Source: Ancylobacter oerskovii (GTDB lineage: Bacteria > Pseudomonadota > Alphaproteobacteria > Rhizobiales > Xanthobacteraceae). Taken from it: DNA of 64,000 bases. The stretch spans positions 62,001 through 126,000 of the forward strand of contig NZ_JAHBGB010000002.1 of assembly GCF_018390555.1 (NCBI RefSeq), written 5' to 3'. Position numbers and translations under genes: made by a program. The notes beneath the pieces were generated by a model. That model searched no databases and had not been told where the DNA came from. It saw nothing but the letters and a program-made list of their open reading frames with translations. Of the stretch, positions 32,327-43,101 are shown in pieces; the first letter of the stretch is position 1; the number at the start of each line of letters is the position of its first letter.

Positions 32327-33586
32327 ATGGAAATGACGACGTCCGGCGCCGGTGCGCTGCGCGACTACATTGTCGTGAACGGAAAATCTTATCGCAAACC
32401 GCAGCGCACGACGGTGGTGATCTGCTTCGACGGCTGTGACCCCGCCTATATCGAGTCCGCCTCGCAGGCCGGTGTGACCCCGACGCTCGATGCCATGCGG
32501 AGTGGCGGCCATTTCGCTCTCGCCGACGCGGCCATGCCGACCTTTACCAATCCGAACAATGTGTCGATCGTCTGCGGCGCGCCGCCGTCGGTACATGGCG
32601 TCGCCGGCAATTTCTATCTCGACCGCGCCACCGGCGAGACGGTGATGATGCTCGACGCCGCCCTCATGCGCGCGCCGACCATCCTCGCCGGCCTTGCCGA
32701 GCTCGGCAGCGCGGTCGCGGTCGTCACCGCCAAGGACAAGCTGCGCAAGGCGCTGGCCTTCGGGCTCGACGGCATCGCCTTCTCGGCCGAATGCGCGGAA
32801 GGCACGACCGAGGACGAGCATGGCATTGCCGACGCCGCCGGCTTCGTCGGTCTTGCGAGGCCGGATCAATATTCGGCCGAACTGTCACTGTTCGTGCTCG
32901 ACGCGGGCATCCGGCTGATCGAGGCCGGGCGGGCGCAGGTGCTCTATCTCTCGCTGTCCGACTATGTGCAGCACAAGCACGCCCCGACGGCGCCGGAGGC
33001 TCTGGCCTTCATGGCGGCGGTGGATGCACGTGTGGCGCGGCTGGTCGCGCTCGGCGCCGTCGTCGGCATCACCGCCGATCACGGCATGTCCGATATGGCC
33101 AACCCCAACGGCACGCCGCGCGTCACCTATCTCGGCGATACGCTCGACGCCGCCTTCGGCGAAGGGGCGACGCGGGTGATCTGCCCGATCACCGATCCCT
33201 TCGTGCGCCATCACGGCGCCCTCGGCGGCTTCGTGCGTGTCCATCTCCTGAAGGAAGGCGTCTCGGCGGACGCGGTGCGCGATCTCCTTCTCGCCCAGCC
33301 GGGCGTGGCGCTGGCGCTGACGGGGGACGAGGCCGCCGCCCGCTTCGAGATGCCGGCGGACCGCGAAGCCGATTTCGTGGTGGTCGGCGCGACGGGCGTG
33401 GCGCTCGGCGCCCGGTCGGCGGATCACGACGTCACCCAGCTTGCCGGCGAGCGGCTGCGCTCGCATGGCGGCCTGTCGGAACAGCGCGTGCCGTTCCTGC
33501 TGTCCCACCCAGTGGAGAACGCGCACGAGGGCGGCCGGCTGCGCAACTTCGACATTTTCGACTATGCGCTCAACAGGGTGGGCTGA
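32327..33586 (+). CDS. phnA: Phosphonoacetate hydrolase
   Basis: 419 residues, alkaline-phosphatase superfamily. Diagnostic blocks: CFDGCDPAYIE (metal ligand Asp), PTFTNPNNVSIV (nucleophilic Thr), LYLSLSDYVQHKHAP (Asp and His ligands), VGITADHGMSDM (Asp-His) and a C-terminal SHGG histidine. The set of two zinc sites and the Thr nucleophile is that of PhnA (EC 3.11.1.2), which splits phosphonoacetate into acetate and phosphate. The start at 32327 lies 30 bp after the operator. It heads a six-gene operon and is followed 3 bp later by the next gene. Cytoplasmic; no signal peptide. Confidence 0.93.
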   Translation: MEMTTSGAGALRDYIVVNGKSYRKPQRTTVVICFDGCDPAYIESASQAGVTPTLDAMRSGGHFALADAAMPTFTNPNNVSIVCGAPPSVHGVAGNFYLDRATGETVMMLDAALMRAPTILAGLAELGSAVAVVTAKDKLRKALAFGLDGIAFSAECAEGTTEDEHGIADAAGFVGLARPDQYSAELSLFVLDAGIRLIEAGRAQVLYLSLSDYVQHKHAPTAPEALAFMAAVDARVARLVALGAVVGITADHGMSDMANPNGTPRVTYLGDTLDAAFGEGATRVICPITDPFVRHHGALGGFVRVHLLKEGVSADAVRDLLLAQPGVALALTGDEAAARFEMPADREADFVVVGATGVALGARSADHDVTQLAGERLRSHGGLSEQRVPFLLSHPVENAHEGGRLRNFDIFDYALNRVG

Positions 33587-33589
33587 GCG

Positions 33590-34909
33590 ATGCGCCGCTG
33601 TGTCCTCGTCATTCTCGATGGCCTGCGTCGCGATTTCGTCGATGCGGAGCGCACGCCGCATCTGGCGGCGCTCAGGGAGCGCGGCACCTCTTTTCCCGCC
33701 TATCGCTCGGCCTTTCCCTCCGCCACCCGGGTGGTGTCCTCGACGCTGGCGACCGGCTGCTGGCCGGCGCGACACGGGTTGCAGGGCAATTCCATGGTGC
33801 TGGTCGAGGAGGGGCGGCTGGTGCGCCACGACGTCGGCCATCCCGATTTCCTGCAGCACAAGCGCCGCGTCACCGGCCGCTCCCTCGCCATGCCGACCCT
33901 CGCCGAACGGGTGGCCGGCCATGGCGGGGCGATGATCTTCAACAATGTCTCGCCCGGCGCCGCCTATGCCCATGACCCGGACGGACATGGCCGGGTGTTC
34001 CATCGCGCCGGCTCCTTCGGTCCCGGCCGGGTGCCGCTGGAGAACGGGCTCGACGTCACGCTGGACGCGGCCGGCGATGCGGCCATGACGACGCGCTTCA
34101 TCTCCGAGGCGCTCATGCCCGGCGGCCCGGCCCTCGCCGTGCTCTGGATGGGAGAACCGGACCATATCCAGCACGAGGCGCCGCTCGGCTCGCCGCAGAA
34201 TCTCGCGGTGCTCAAGGCCGCCGACGCCAATCTCGGCCGCGTCATCGGCGCAGTGGAGGCGCTGCGCGCGGCGGGCGAGGAGGTACTGCTGGTCGCCGGC
34301 TCCGATCACGGCCACGAGACCGTCACCGGCATCGTCGACATCGAGGAGGAACTCGTCGCCGCCGGTCTCAAGGCCGGTCTCCATTCCGACGACGTGGTCG
34401 TCGCCGCCAACGGGACGGCCGCGCTCATCTATCTGCATCCCGATCAGGACGGCCGGCGCGGGCGGATCGACGACTTCCTGCGCAGCCGGCCCTGGGCCGG
34501 TGCGGTGTTCGGTCAGGATGAGCTTGGCGCCGTGGGCCAGGCGCCGATGGGCGCCCTCGCTTTCGCGGTGTCGATGAGGGGCGGCGACACGCCCAACGCA
34601 TTCGGCATCGTCGGCTCCGGCCTCGCGGTCCGGCCGCAGGGCGGCAAGGCCGACCGTCTCGGCTTCGGCCAGCATGGCGGGCTGAATGCCCGCGAGCAGT
34701 CCCCGGTCCTCGTCATCGACGGCGCCGGCTTCGCCGCCAGCATCTGCGACACCCCGGTGGCGGTGGTCGACATCGCCCCCACCCTCCTCGCCCATCTCGG
34801 TCTGCCGGCGGACGACATGGACGGCACTGCCCTGCAGAACGCGGCGGCGTCGCGTCACGCCTCCGCCGCATCCCCTTCCCCCCAGCTTTCCGCTTCGGAG
34901 ATCCGCTGA
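33590..34909 (+). CDS. Alkaline-phosphatase-superfamily phosphodiesterase/nucleotide pyrophosphatase-like hydrolase
   Basis: 439 residues. Metal and nucleophile blocks: VLVILDGLRRDFVD, PSATRVVSSTLATG (Thr or Ser nucleophile), LWMGEPDHIQHEAP (Asp/His), VAGSDHGHETV (Asp-His) and QHGGLNAREQSP (His). It belongs to the type I phosphodiesterase branch of the superfamily and is related to, but distinct from, PhnA next door. No signal peptide. Within this operon a role on phosphonate monoesters or another organophosphonate that yields phosphonoacetate is plausible; the substrate is not known. The stop overlaps the next start (TGATGA), so they are translationally coupled. Confidence 0.85.
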   Translation: MRRCVLVILDGLRRDFVDAERTPHLAALRERGTSFPAYRSAFPSATRVVSSTLATGCWPARHGLQGNSMVLVEEGRLVRHDVGHPDFLQHKRRVTGRSLAMPTLAERVAGHGGAMIFNNVSPGAAYAHDPDGHGRVFHRAGSFGPGRVPLENGLDVTLDAAGDAAMTTRFISEALMPGGPALAVLWMGEPDHIQHEAPLGSPQNLAVLKAADANLGRVIGAVEALRAAGEEVLLVAGSDHGHETVTGIVDIEEELVAAGLKAGLHSDDVVVAANGTAALIYLHPDQDGRRGRIDDFLRSRPWAGAVFGQDELGAVGQAPMGALAFAVSMRGGDTPNAFGIVGSGLAVRPQGGKADRLGFGQHGGLNAREQSPVLVIDGAGFAASICDTPVAVVDIAPTLLAHLGLPADDMDGTALQNAAASRHASAASPSPQLSASEIR

Positions 34910-36468
34910 TGACAACGCCAGGCCTCAACCGCCGCACCTTCCTCGCCGGTACCGCCGTCGCGGGCCTTGCCGGAAGCCTCACCGGCCTTGCCCCCCACGC
35001 CGCGCGCGCAGCTGCCGATCCCCAGCGCGGCGGCGTGCTGCGCTATGCGACGCTCGGTCTCGACACCGCCGACCCCCACCGGCACACCGGCTCGATCGCC
35101 GTGCAGCAAATCTATGCGGAGGCACTGACCTCGATCGGCGATGACGGCTCGGTCAAGCCTTTCCTGGCGGAGAGCTTCAGCGTCTCGCCGGACGGCAAGA
35201 CCTACACCTTCACGCTGCGCGACGGCGTGACGTTCCACAATGGCGACGTGATGGGCGCCGAGGACGTCGTCGCCAACATCACCCGCGTCAGGGACAAGGT
35301 GAAGGGCGGGTGGCTCGCCGCGGCGATGAAGCTGGTCGACAATGTGACGTCCCCCGATCCGAAGACCGTCGTCGTCACCATGCGCGAGCCCTATGCGCCG
35401 CTGGTGAACCTGATGTCCGAACTGTGGATCCTCTCGCCCAAGTCGCCGGGCTGGGACGATACCATCACCACCCCGATCGGCACCGGCCCCTTCACCTTCG
35501 GCGAGTGGCAGCCCAAGGTGAAGCTGACCGCACCGGCGCATGCCGCCTATTGGCGGTCAGGCATGCCCTATCTTTCCGCGATCGAGGCCGACCTGCGCGA
35601 TGGCGCGGACCGCCAGCTGGCGCTGCGCGCCGGCGAAATCGACATCGCCAATGTGCCGGCCGATGTCGCCAAGCAGCTGGCGAAGGACCCCAATTTGCGT
35701 GTTTCCCAGCTCAAGGACGCCGGCTGGTACTTCGTCGCCTTCAACAACCGCAAGCCGCGCCCGCCGTTCAACGACGTCCGGGTGCGCCAGGCGCTCGCCT
35801 ACGCCATCGACAAGGCGGCGTTCGTCAACTTCGCCTCGGCCGGCACCGGCGTCGTGTCCAACCAGATGGTCGGCCCCGGCAATGTCTATTTCGACGAGGC
35901 TCTGTTCAAGGCCGACCCGCATGCCAGGGCGGACCTCGCCAAGGCGAAAGCCTTGCTGAAGGAAGCCGGCGTCGACCCTGCCAAGGAAACCATCGAGTTC
36001 GTCTCCTGGCAGGAGAGCTACCCGCAGGTGGTGGTGCAGATGGTGCGCAAGCTCGGCTTCAACGTGAACCATGTCGCGCTCGACGACATCGGCGCGCAGA
36101 AGCGGCTCGGCCAGTACGACTGGGACATGAACTGCATGAGCTCGGGTCCGCGCGCCGATATCTTCCTGCGCTATGTGCGCCTGATGAGCGACGGCCCGAA
36201 CCCCGTTCTGTGGGGCGGCATCCAGGATCCCGCCTTCGACGCGCTGGTGCAGAAGGCGGTGGCCGAGACCGACCTCGCCGCGCGTCGCCAGCACTATCTC
36301 GACGCCTGGAAGCTGGTGATGGACAGATATTACGTCGTCGCCCTCGGCCTCGACGCCGACCAGATCGTCATCCGCAAGGGCGTCGAGAGCTACGAACCCG
36401 GGTTCACCTGGTCGCCCAATCGGGTCGATGGCGGCGTCGCCCAGACCTGGCTCGCGGGCCGGTCGTGA
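34909..36468 (+). CDS. Peptide/nickel-type ABC transporter substrate-binding protein, Tat-exported
   Basis: 519 residues, SBP family 5 (Opp/Dpp type). The N-terminus has a twin-arginine signal, NRRTFLAGTAVAGLAG, with likely cleavage after ARA. Family blocks: LRYATLGLDTADPHRHTG, PFLAESFSVSPDGKTYTFTL, LRDGVTFHNGDVMGAEDV, RVRQALAYAIDKAAF. Such proteins usually bind peptides, but many carry other ligands; the operon suggests a phosphonate or an organophosphonate conjugate. Tat export implies folding before secretion to the periplasm. Confidence 0.9.
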   Translation: MTTPGLNRRTFLAGTAVAGLAGSLTGLAPHAARAAADPQRGGVLRYATLGLDTADPHRHTGSIAVQQIYAEALTSIGDDGSVKPFLAESFSVSPDGKTYTFTLRDGVTFHNGDVMGAEDVVANITRVRDKVKGGWLAAAMKLVDNVTSPDPKTVVVTMREPYAPLVNLMSELWILSPKSPGWDDTITTPIGTGPFTFGEWQPKVKLTAPAHAAYWRSGMPYLSAIEADLRDGADRQLALRAGEIDIANVPADVAKQLAKDPNLRVSQLKDAGWYFVAFNNRKPRPPFNDVRVRQALAYAIDKAAFVNFASAGTGVVSNQMVGPGNVYFDEALFKADPHARADLAKAKALLKEAGVDPAKETIEFVSWQESYPQVVVQMVRKLGFNVNHVALDDIGAQKRLGQYDWDMNCMSSGPRADIFLRYVRLMSDGPNPVLWGGIQDPAFDALVQKAVAETDLAARRQHYLDAWKLVMDRYYVVALGLDADQIVIRKGVESYEPGFTWSPNRVDGGVAQTWLAGRS

Positions 36469-37331
36469 GCGTCGCCCTCCCCTCGGCGGCGATCGGAACG
36501 GTGCGGCGGGGGCCTTCCCCCCGCACCGCGATCGCCGGGCTGGTGCTGACGGCGATCATTGCGCTGGCGCTCGCCGCGCCGTGGATCGCGCCGTTCGACC
36601 CGCTCGACCAGGACCTGCTGGCGCTGAACCGGCCTCCCGGCCCGGAGCACTGGCTGGGCACCGATCATATGGGGCGCGACGTGTTCTCCCGCCTCGTGAC
36701 GGGTGCGCGTACCACGCTCATGGTCGGCTTCGGCGGGGCGCTGGTCGCCTTTGTCCTCGGCGCCGGCTTCGGCCTCGTCGCGCTGTCTCTCGGGCGGGTC
36801 GCGGAGACGGCGATGTTCGCCCTCATCGACCTCATACGTGCGATGCCCGACGTGTTGCTGGCGCTCCTGCTCATCGTCGCGCTCGGCGCCGGGGCGCAGC
36901 CGGTGGTGATCGCCCTCGGCATCGCCTTCGCGCCCTTCTTCGCCTATGTCGCCCGCGCCACCTTTCATCGCGAGGCGGTGAAGGAATATGTCGCGGCGGC
37001 ACGGCTGTTCGGCGGGAGCAGGCTGCATGTGCTGCGCCTGCATCTCGCGCCGAACCTCGTCGGCGGGCTGGTTACCCAGGCGGCGATCCTGCTGCCGCGC
37101 TGCGTGGTAACGGAATCGGTGCTCAGCTTCCTCGGCCTCGGCTCCTCGCCGGACCAGCCGACCTGGGGCCGCATGGTGGCGGATGCCAGCCGCTACATCG
37201 AGACGTCGCCGCACGCCATTATGGCGCCGGTGATCGCCATCGTCGCGCTGACATTGTCGCTGTCGATCGTCGGCGAAGCGGTGCGCCGGCATCTCGATCC
37301 GCTACGCGCCGCCGGCGAGGCAAGGTTATGA
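36465..37331 (+). CDS. ABC transporter permease, DppC/OppC type
   Basis: 288 residues with a GTG start overlapping the preceding stop (GTGA). Begins with the DppC-type N-terminal helix, then PPGPEHWLGTDHMGRDVFSRLVTGARTTL, characteristic of OppC-like permeases, and about six membrane segments with the EAA loop EYVAAARLFGGSRLHVLRLHL. It pairs with the DppB-type permease that overlaps it by four bases. Confidence 0.92.
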   Translation: MSVALPSAAIGTVRRGPSPRTAIAGLVLTAIIALALAAPWIAPFDPLDQDLLALNRPPGPEHWLGTDHMGRDVFSRLVTGARTTLMVGFGGALVAFVLGAGFGLVALSLGRVAETAMFALIDLIRAMPDVLLALLLIVALGAGAQPVVIALGIAFAPFFAYVARATFHREAVKEYVAAARLFGGSRLHVLRLHLAPNLVGGLVTQAAILLPRCVVTESVLSFLGLGSSPDQPTWGRMVADASRYIETSPHAIMAPVIAIVALTLSLSIVGEAVRRHLDPLRAAGEARL

Positions 37332-38247
37332 AGACCCTTCTTCACCGCCTCGCGCCGTTCGCCTTTGCGCTGGCGCGGATGCTGGCGCAGGCCGCCGGCA
37401 TCGTGGTCATCGTGTTCCTGCTGGCCCGGCTGGTTCCCGGCGACGCCGTCGACGTGAAGGGTCTCGATGGCGATCTCACCGCCGCCCAGCAGGTCGCGTT
37501 GCGTCATGAGCTCGGACTGGATCGGAGCATTGAGGAGCAGTTCGTCGCCTGGAGCTGGCGGGCGCTCAACGGGGATTTCGGCGATTCGATCCGCTTCGGC
37601 CGACCGGTGTCGGGCATGCTGGCGACCGCCCTGCCGACGACCCTGCTCTTCACCGCACTCAGCTTCTCGTTCGCTCTCGCCCTCGCCCTCTCCGTCGCGG
37701 TCGGCGGAGTGACCATGGGCAGTCGCGGGCTTCGCGGACTGGCCGATCTGCTCAATCTCTGGTCGATCGCGCTGCCGACCTTTTGCGTCGGCGTGGTCGG
37801 CATCCTGGTCTTCTCGGTCTGGCTCGGCTGGCTGCCCGTGCTCGGCTCCATGGTTCTGCCGGTCATCATCATCGGCATCGACAGCGCCGGGGTGATCGTG
37901 AAACCGCTGCACGAGGAACTGCGCGAGGCCGCGACCTCCGCCCATATACGCACCGCGCGCGCCAAGGGCCTGGCGCCCTGGCGCATCGCCCTGCGTCATC
38001 TGCTGCCGACCGCTGCGCCGGTGATGCTCGCGCTGTCCGGCCTCGTGCTGACCAGCCTTGTCGCAGGCACGCTGACCATGGAGGTGCTGTTCGGCTTGCC
38101 GGGTGTCGGCAGCCTGCTGCTCAACGCGATCCACGGCCGCGACTACCCGGTCATCCAGGCGACGATCCTCGTCATCGCCGTCGCGCTGGTGGCGATCAAC
38201 GCCGTCACCGACCTCCTCCATCGACTGATCGACCCGAGGATGACGTC

Positions 38248-38251
<4 letters not shown>
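37328..38251 (+). CDS. ABC transporter permease, DppB/OppB type
   Basis: 307 residues; the ATG overlaps the preceding TGA. OppB-type features: N-terminal helix with VIVFLLARLVPGDAV, GLDRSIEEQFVAWSW-type motif, about six helices, and the EAA loop REAATSAHIRTARAKGLAPW. Forms the inner-membrane channel with the DppC-type subunit. Confidence 0.92.
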
Positions 38252-39903
<1,652 letters not shown>

Positions 39904-40005
39904 TCCGGGCCGTGACGCGGGTGCTTCGACAGGCATCGACAGCAGTCGGAACTCGGATCCCGGAACAATCGGCTCGGTCATCCCGGGCGGGTGCGTGCCC
40001 AAGGG

Positions 40006-40965
40006 CTATTTCAGGCGGCGGGCCTTCCACTCGTCCGTCGCGGCGAGCGACAGCAATGTCTCCACGGCCACCTCGGCGACGGCCATCGTGGCCCGCGAGG
40101 ATGGCCTGTTGAGCGGCGTCGCCAGATGGACCGTGCGGCGGAAGCTGGGATCGACGATGCGGAACGTATGGATCGGCGCCTTGCCCGCCAGGCTTGAGAT
40201 CGATCCGGGATGGCGGGCCGCCAGGGAGCAGATCGTCGCCCCATGCCCGCGCCGTACCAGTTCGAATATTTGCGGCGAGGCGTCGATCTCCATGCCGATG
40301 TTCAATGGAACGGCGTGACGCCGCGCCGTCGCCTCCACAAGCACCCTGAGGCCATGTTCGGGCCCCGGCATCACCAGCTTCAGGTGCTGAACGTCGCGCA
40401 TGCGGATCTCTTCCCTCTCGTTCAGGAAGGGGGCGACGACCGCGCGATCATAGGTGGCGATATAAAGCTCCTCCTCGGCGATGGGACGTAGCGAGGCGCT
40501 GCGGTCGGTCGCGGCGCCGCCGCCGAACACCACCGCGGCGTCGAGCGTGCCCTCACGCAGCCAGCTCGCGATGTAACCCGACATGCTCTCCACCACGCGC
40601 AGGCGCACCTGCGGGAAGCGCTCGAGACAGGTCTCGATAAGCTGCGCCGTCAGCAGCCCGACCAGGGAACCGGGCACGCCGAAGCGCACGGCCCCGACAG
40701 GGGGCTTCTCGCGGCTGAGCATGCTCGCCTTGGCGTCTTCTGCCTGCTTGAGGATGGCATAGGCATGGGAGAGGAACTCCCGCCCCTGCTCGGTGAGTTT
40801 GAGCCCCCGCGCCCAGCGTTCGAACAGCGTCGTGCCGAATTCGTCCTCGAGATCCTTCAGCCGCACGCTCAGCGACGGCGGGCTGCTGTGCAGCACCTTC
40901 GCGGCGGCGGCGAGCGAGCCGGTCTCGGCGATCGCTACGAAGGCTCGCAGATCACGAAGGTCCAT
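40006..40965 (-). CDS. LysR-family regulator
   Basis: 319 residues. Helix-turn-helix: GSLAAAAKVLHSSPPSLSVRLKDLEDEFG, followed by the NAC/CynR-like effector domain (VRFGVPGSLVGLLTAQLIETC). It is the last leftward gene after the CitE-like lyase, 15 bp from it, and so is probably part of, or the regulator for, the leftward catabolic cluster 40981-48616. It is convergent with the phosphonate operon. Effector unknown. Confidence 0.85.
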   Translation of the reverse strand: MDLRDLRAFVAIAETGSLAAAAKVLHSSPPSLSVRLKDLEDEFGTTLFERWARGLKLTEQGREFLSHAYAILKQAEDAKASMLSREKPPVGAVRFGVPGSLVGLLTAQLIETCLERFPQVRLRVVESMSGYIASWLREGTLDAAVVFGGGAATDRSASLRPIAEEELYIATYDRAVVAPFLNEREEIRMRDVQHLKLVMPGPEHGLRVLVEATARRHAVPLNIGMEIDASPQIFELVRRGHGATICSLAARHPGSISSLAGKAPIHTFRIVDPSFRRTVHLATPLNRPSSRATMAVAEVAVETLLSLAATDEWKARRLK

Positions 40966-40980
40966 CCCGCTCCACGCCCG

Positions 40981-41886
40981 TTACGCCACCCGCGCTCTCT
41001 GTGCCCTCATATCGGCCAGGCCGGCAGCGCGGGCAAGGATCGACCGCGCGCGATCGGCCACCGGCAGGTCGACCATCGCGCCGCGAAAGGTGACGGCGCC
41101 ACGGCCCTCGGCCAGGGCCTGCTCGAAAACGGCCAGCGCGCCCTGCGCCCATTCTATCTCTCCCCGGGAAGGCGCGAAGACTTCGTTGAGAATCGGCACC
41201 TGCCGGGGATGGATGCAGAATCCACCCGTGAAGCCCATTTCCCGTGCCTGCTCGATGGTGCGGCGGAACTTCGCCTCGTCGGCATAGTCGGCGACCGTGC
41301 CGACGAAACCGATCGGCTGGATCCCGGCGTTGCGGGCGGCGACGACCGCCTGGGCGTTGTGAATATACAGCGTGTCGTAGGTCGGCGAAGCGCCGAGCGA
41401 GACGGCGAGGTCCTCGGCGCCGACGATCATGCCGGCCACGCGCGGATGGGCGGCGGCGATGGCCGCCATGTTGAGCAGGCCCTCGGCGGTCTCGATCATG
41501 ACCACCAGCCGGGTGTGACCCGGCGTCATCCCCCGCTCGCGCTCCAACTCGTCGATGATCTCGGCAATGGCCCTTACGTGCGACGCGTCGGGAACCTTCG
41601 GCAGGGTGAGACAGCAGACATGCGGGCAGATCGAGGCTTCGATGTCGGCTGTCGCCTGCCGCCAGGGCCGGTTGATCCGCACCACGACGTCGAGCCCCTG
41701 TTCCGCAAGGCGCGCGGCGGCCGGCACGACGGCACGGCGGGCCTCCTCCTTCTGGCCGGGCGGGATGGCATCCTCCAGATCGAGCTGGATGCAGTCCGCG
41801 TCCCGCTCGGCGGCACGGGCCAGAAAGCGTTCGTTCAGCACGGGGACGAAGAGCATGGAGCGCCATGCCGATGGAGAACGGGTCAT
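40981..41886 (-). CDS. CitE-like CoA-ester lyase (HpcH/HpaI family)
   Basis: 301 residues, TIM barrel. Family residues: the acidic LDLEDAIPPGQK, RINRPW arginine, MIETAEGLLNM glutamate and VGAEDLAVSLG aspartate. It resembles citrate lyase beta-like, malyl-CoA or citramalyl-CoA lyases that split a beta-hydroxyacyl-CoA in an Mg-dependent retro-Claisen reaction. With a CoA-transferase 1 bp upstream, the pair would activate a hydroxy-acid to its CoA ester and cleave it, giving acetyl-CoA or a related fragment. The exact substrate is unknown. Confidence 0.87.
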   Translation of the reverse strand: MTRSPSAWRSMLFVPVLNERFLARAAERDADCIQLDLEDAIPPGQKEEARRAVVPAAARLAEQGLDVVVRINRPWRQATADIEASICPHVCCLTLPKVPDASHVRAIAEIIDELERERGMTPGHTRLVVMIETAEGLLNMAAIAAAHPRVAGMIVGAEDLAVSLGASPTYDTLYIHNAQAVVAARNAGIQPIGFVGTVADYADEAKFRRTIEQAREMGFTGGFCIHPRQVPILNEVFAPSRGEIEWAQGALAVFEQALAEGRGAVTFRGAMVDLPVADRARSILARAAGLADMRAQRARVA

Positions 41887-41887
41887 C

Positions 41888-43090
41888 TCAGGAAACCTCT
41901 GCCGGCTGCTTGGGGGTCGCCATGCCGAGTTCGCGGCGGAGCTCCTCGGTGTGCTCGCCGATGTCGGGCGCGGGACGGCGGAACGGGGCTGGCGTGGCGG
42001 AAAAGCGTGGAATGATGTTGTGCATCGGCACCGAGCCGAGGTCGCGGTCCGGGATCTCGACGATCGCCTCGCGGCCCTCGACGAAGGGATGCTCCAGGAG
42101 GTCCAGCACCGAGCACACCGGCCCGACGGTCACGCCGGCGGCTTCGAACAGGGCGAGATTCTCAGCCTGGCTGCGGCCGGCGATGAACGTGGCGATGATG
42201 GTATCGAGCTCGTCGCGATGGGCGACACGCGCGGCGTTGTCGACGAAGCGCGGATCGGTCTTGAGCTCGGGCCGGCCGATCGTGTCGAAGAGCCGCTCGG
42301 CCATGGACTGCATCGAGCCCGACAGCGCCACATAGGCGCCATCCGCGCATTCGTACACGTTGCGCGGCGCGGTATGCGACGACTGGTTTCCGGCCCGCGG
42401 CGTCGGCGCGCCCGTGAGGCGGATCTGCGCCGCCTCGGCGCCGATCAGGGAATGGATCGGCTCGAACAGCGACAGGTCGAGCACCTGCCCGGGCGCGCCG
42501 CCCTGCTCGACCGCCCGCAGCGCCGCGAGGATCGCCGCCGTGCCATACAGGCCGGCCACCATGTCCGCCATGGCGAGCGGCGGCAGCGTCGGCGGCTTGT
42601 CGGCATGCCCGTTCATGAAGGCCCAGCCCGACATCGCCTCGACCAGCGTGCCGAAGCCCGGACGCAGCCGCCAGGGGCCCGTCTGCCCCCAGCCCGAGAC
42701 GCGCAGGATCACCAGCCTGGGGTTGCGGGCGAGCAGGTCGTCCGGGCCGAGCCCCCAGCGCTCCAGCGTGCCCGGCACGAAGTTCTCGACGAGCACCTGC
42801 GCCGTATCGACGAGACGCAGCAGCATCTCGCGCCCGTCGGGATCGTGGATGTCGAGCGCGACGCTCCGCTTGTTGCGGGCATAGACCTTCCAGAACACCT
42901 CGACGCCCTCGACGCGCCAGCTCCTGAGGTCGTCCCCCTTGCCGGGACGCTCGATCTTGATGACATCGGCGCCGTAGTCGGCCAGCACATGCGTCGTCAT
43001 GTTCCCCGCGACGAGGCGGGACAGATCGACCACGCGCACGCCGTCGAGCGGGCCGCGCCCGTCGGGCGTGAAGGGAATGGTGCGGGGCAT
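41888..43090 (-). CDS. Class III (CaiB/Frc-type) CoA-transferase
   Basis: 400 residues from the ATG at 43090 with GAGGAGG in front; longer upstream frames are not supported. Family features: PLDGVRVVDLSRLVAGNMTTHVLADYGADVIKIE at the N-terminus, and the catalytic aspartate in LPPLAMADMVAGLYG (about residue 170). It moves CoA from a donor acyl-CoA to a carboxylic acid. It lies between the alcohol dehydrogenase and the lyase in the same operon. Confidence 0.92.
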   Translation of the reverse strand: MPRTIPFTPDGRGPLDGVRVVDLSRLVAGNMTTHVLADYGADVIKIERPGKGDDLRSWRVEGVEVFWKVYARNKRSVALDIHDPDGREMLLRLVDTAQVLVENFVPGTLERWGLGPDDLLARNPRLVILRVSGWGQTGPWRLRPGFGTLVEAMSGWAFMNGHADKPPTLPPLAMADMVAGLYGTAAILAALRAVEQGGAPGQVLDLSLFEPIHSLIGAEAAQIRLTGAPTPRAGNQSSHTAPRNVYECADGAYVALSGSMQSMAERLFDTIGRPELKTDPRFVDNAARVAHRDELDTIIATFIAGRSQAENLALFEAAGVTVGPVCSVLDLLEHPFVEGREAIVEIPDRDLGSVPMHNIIPRFSATPAPFRRPAPDIGEHTEELRRELGMATPKQPAEVS

Positions 43091-43101
43091 GGGCAACCTC
43101 C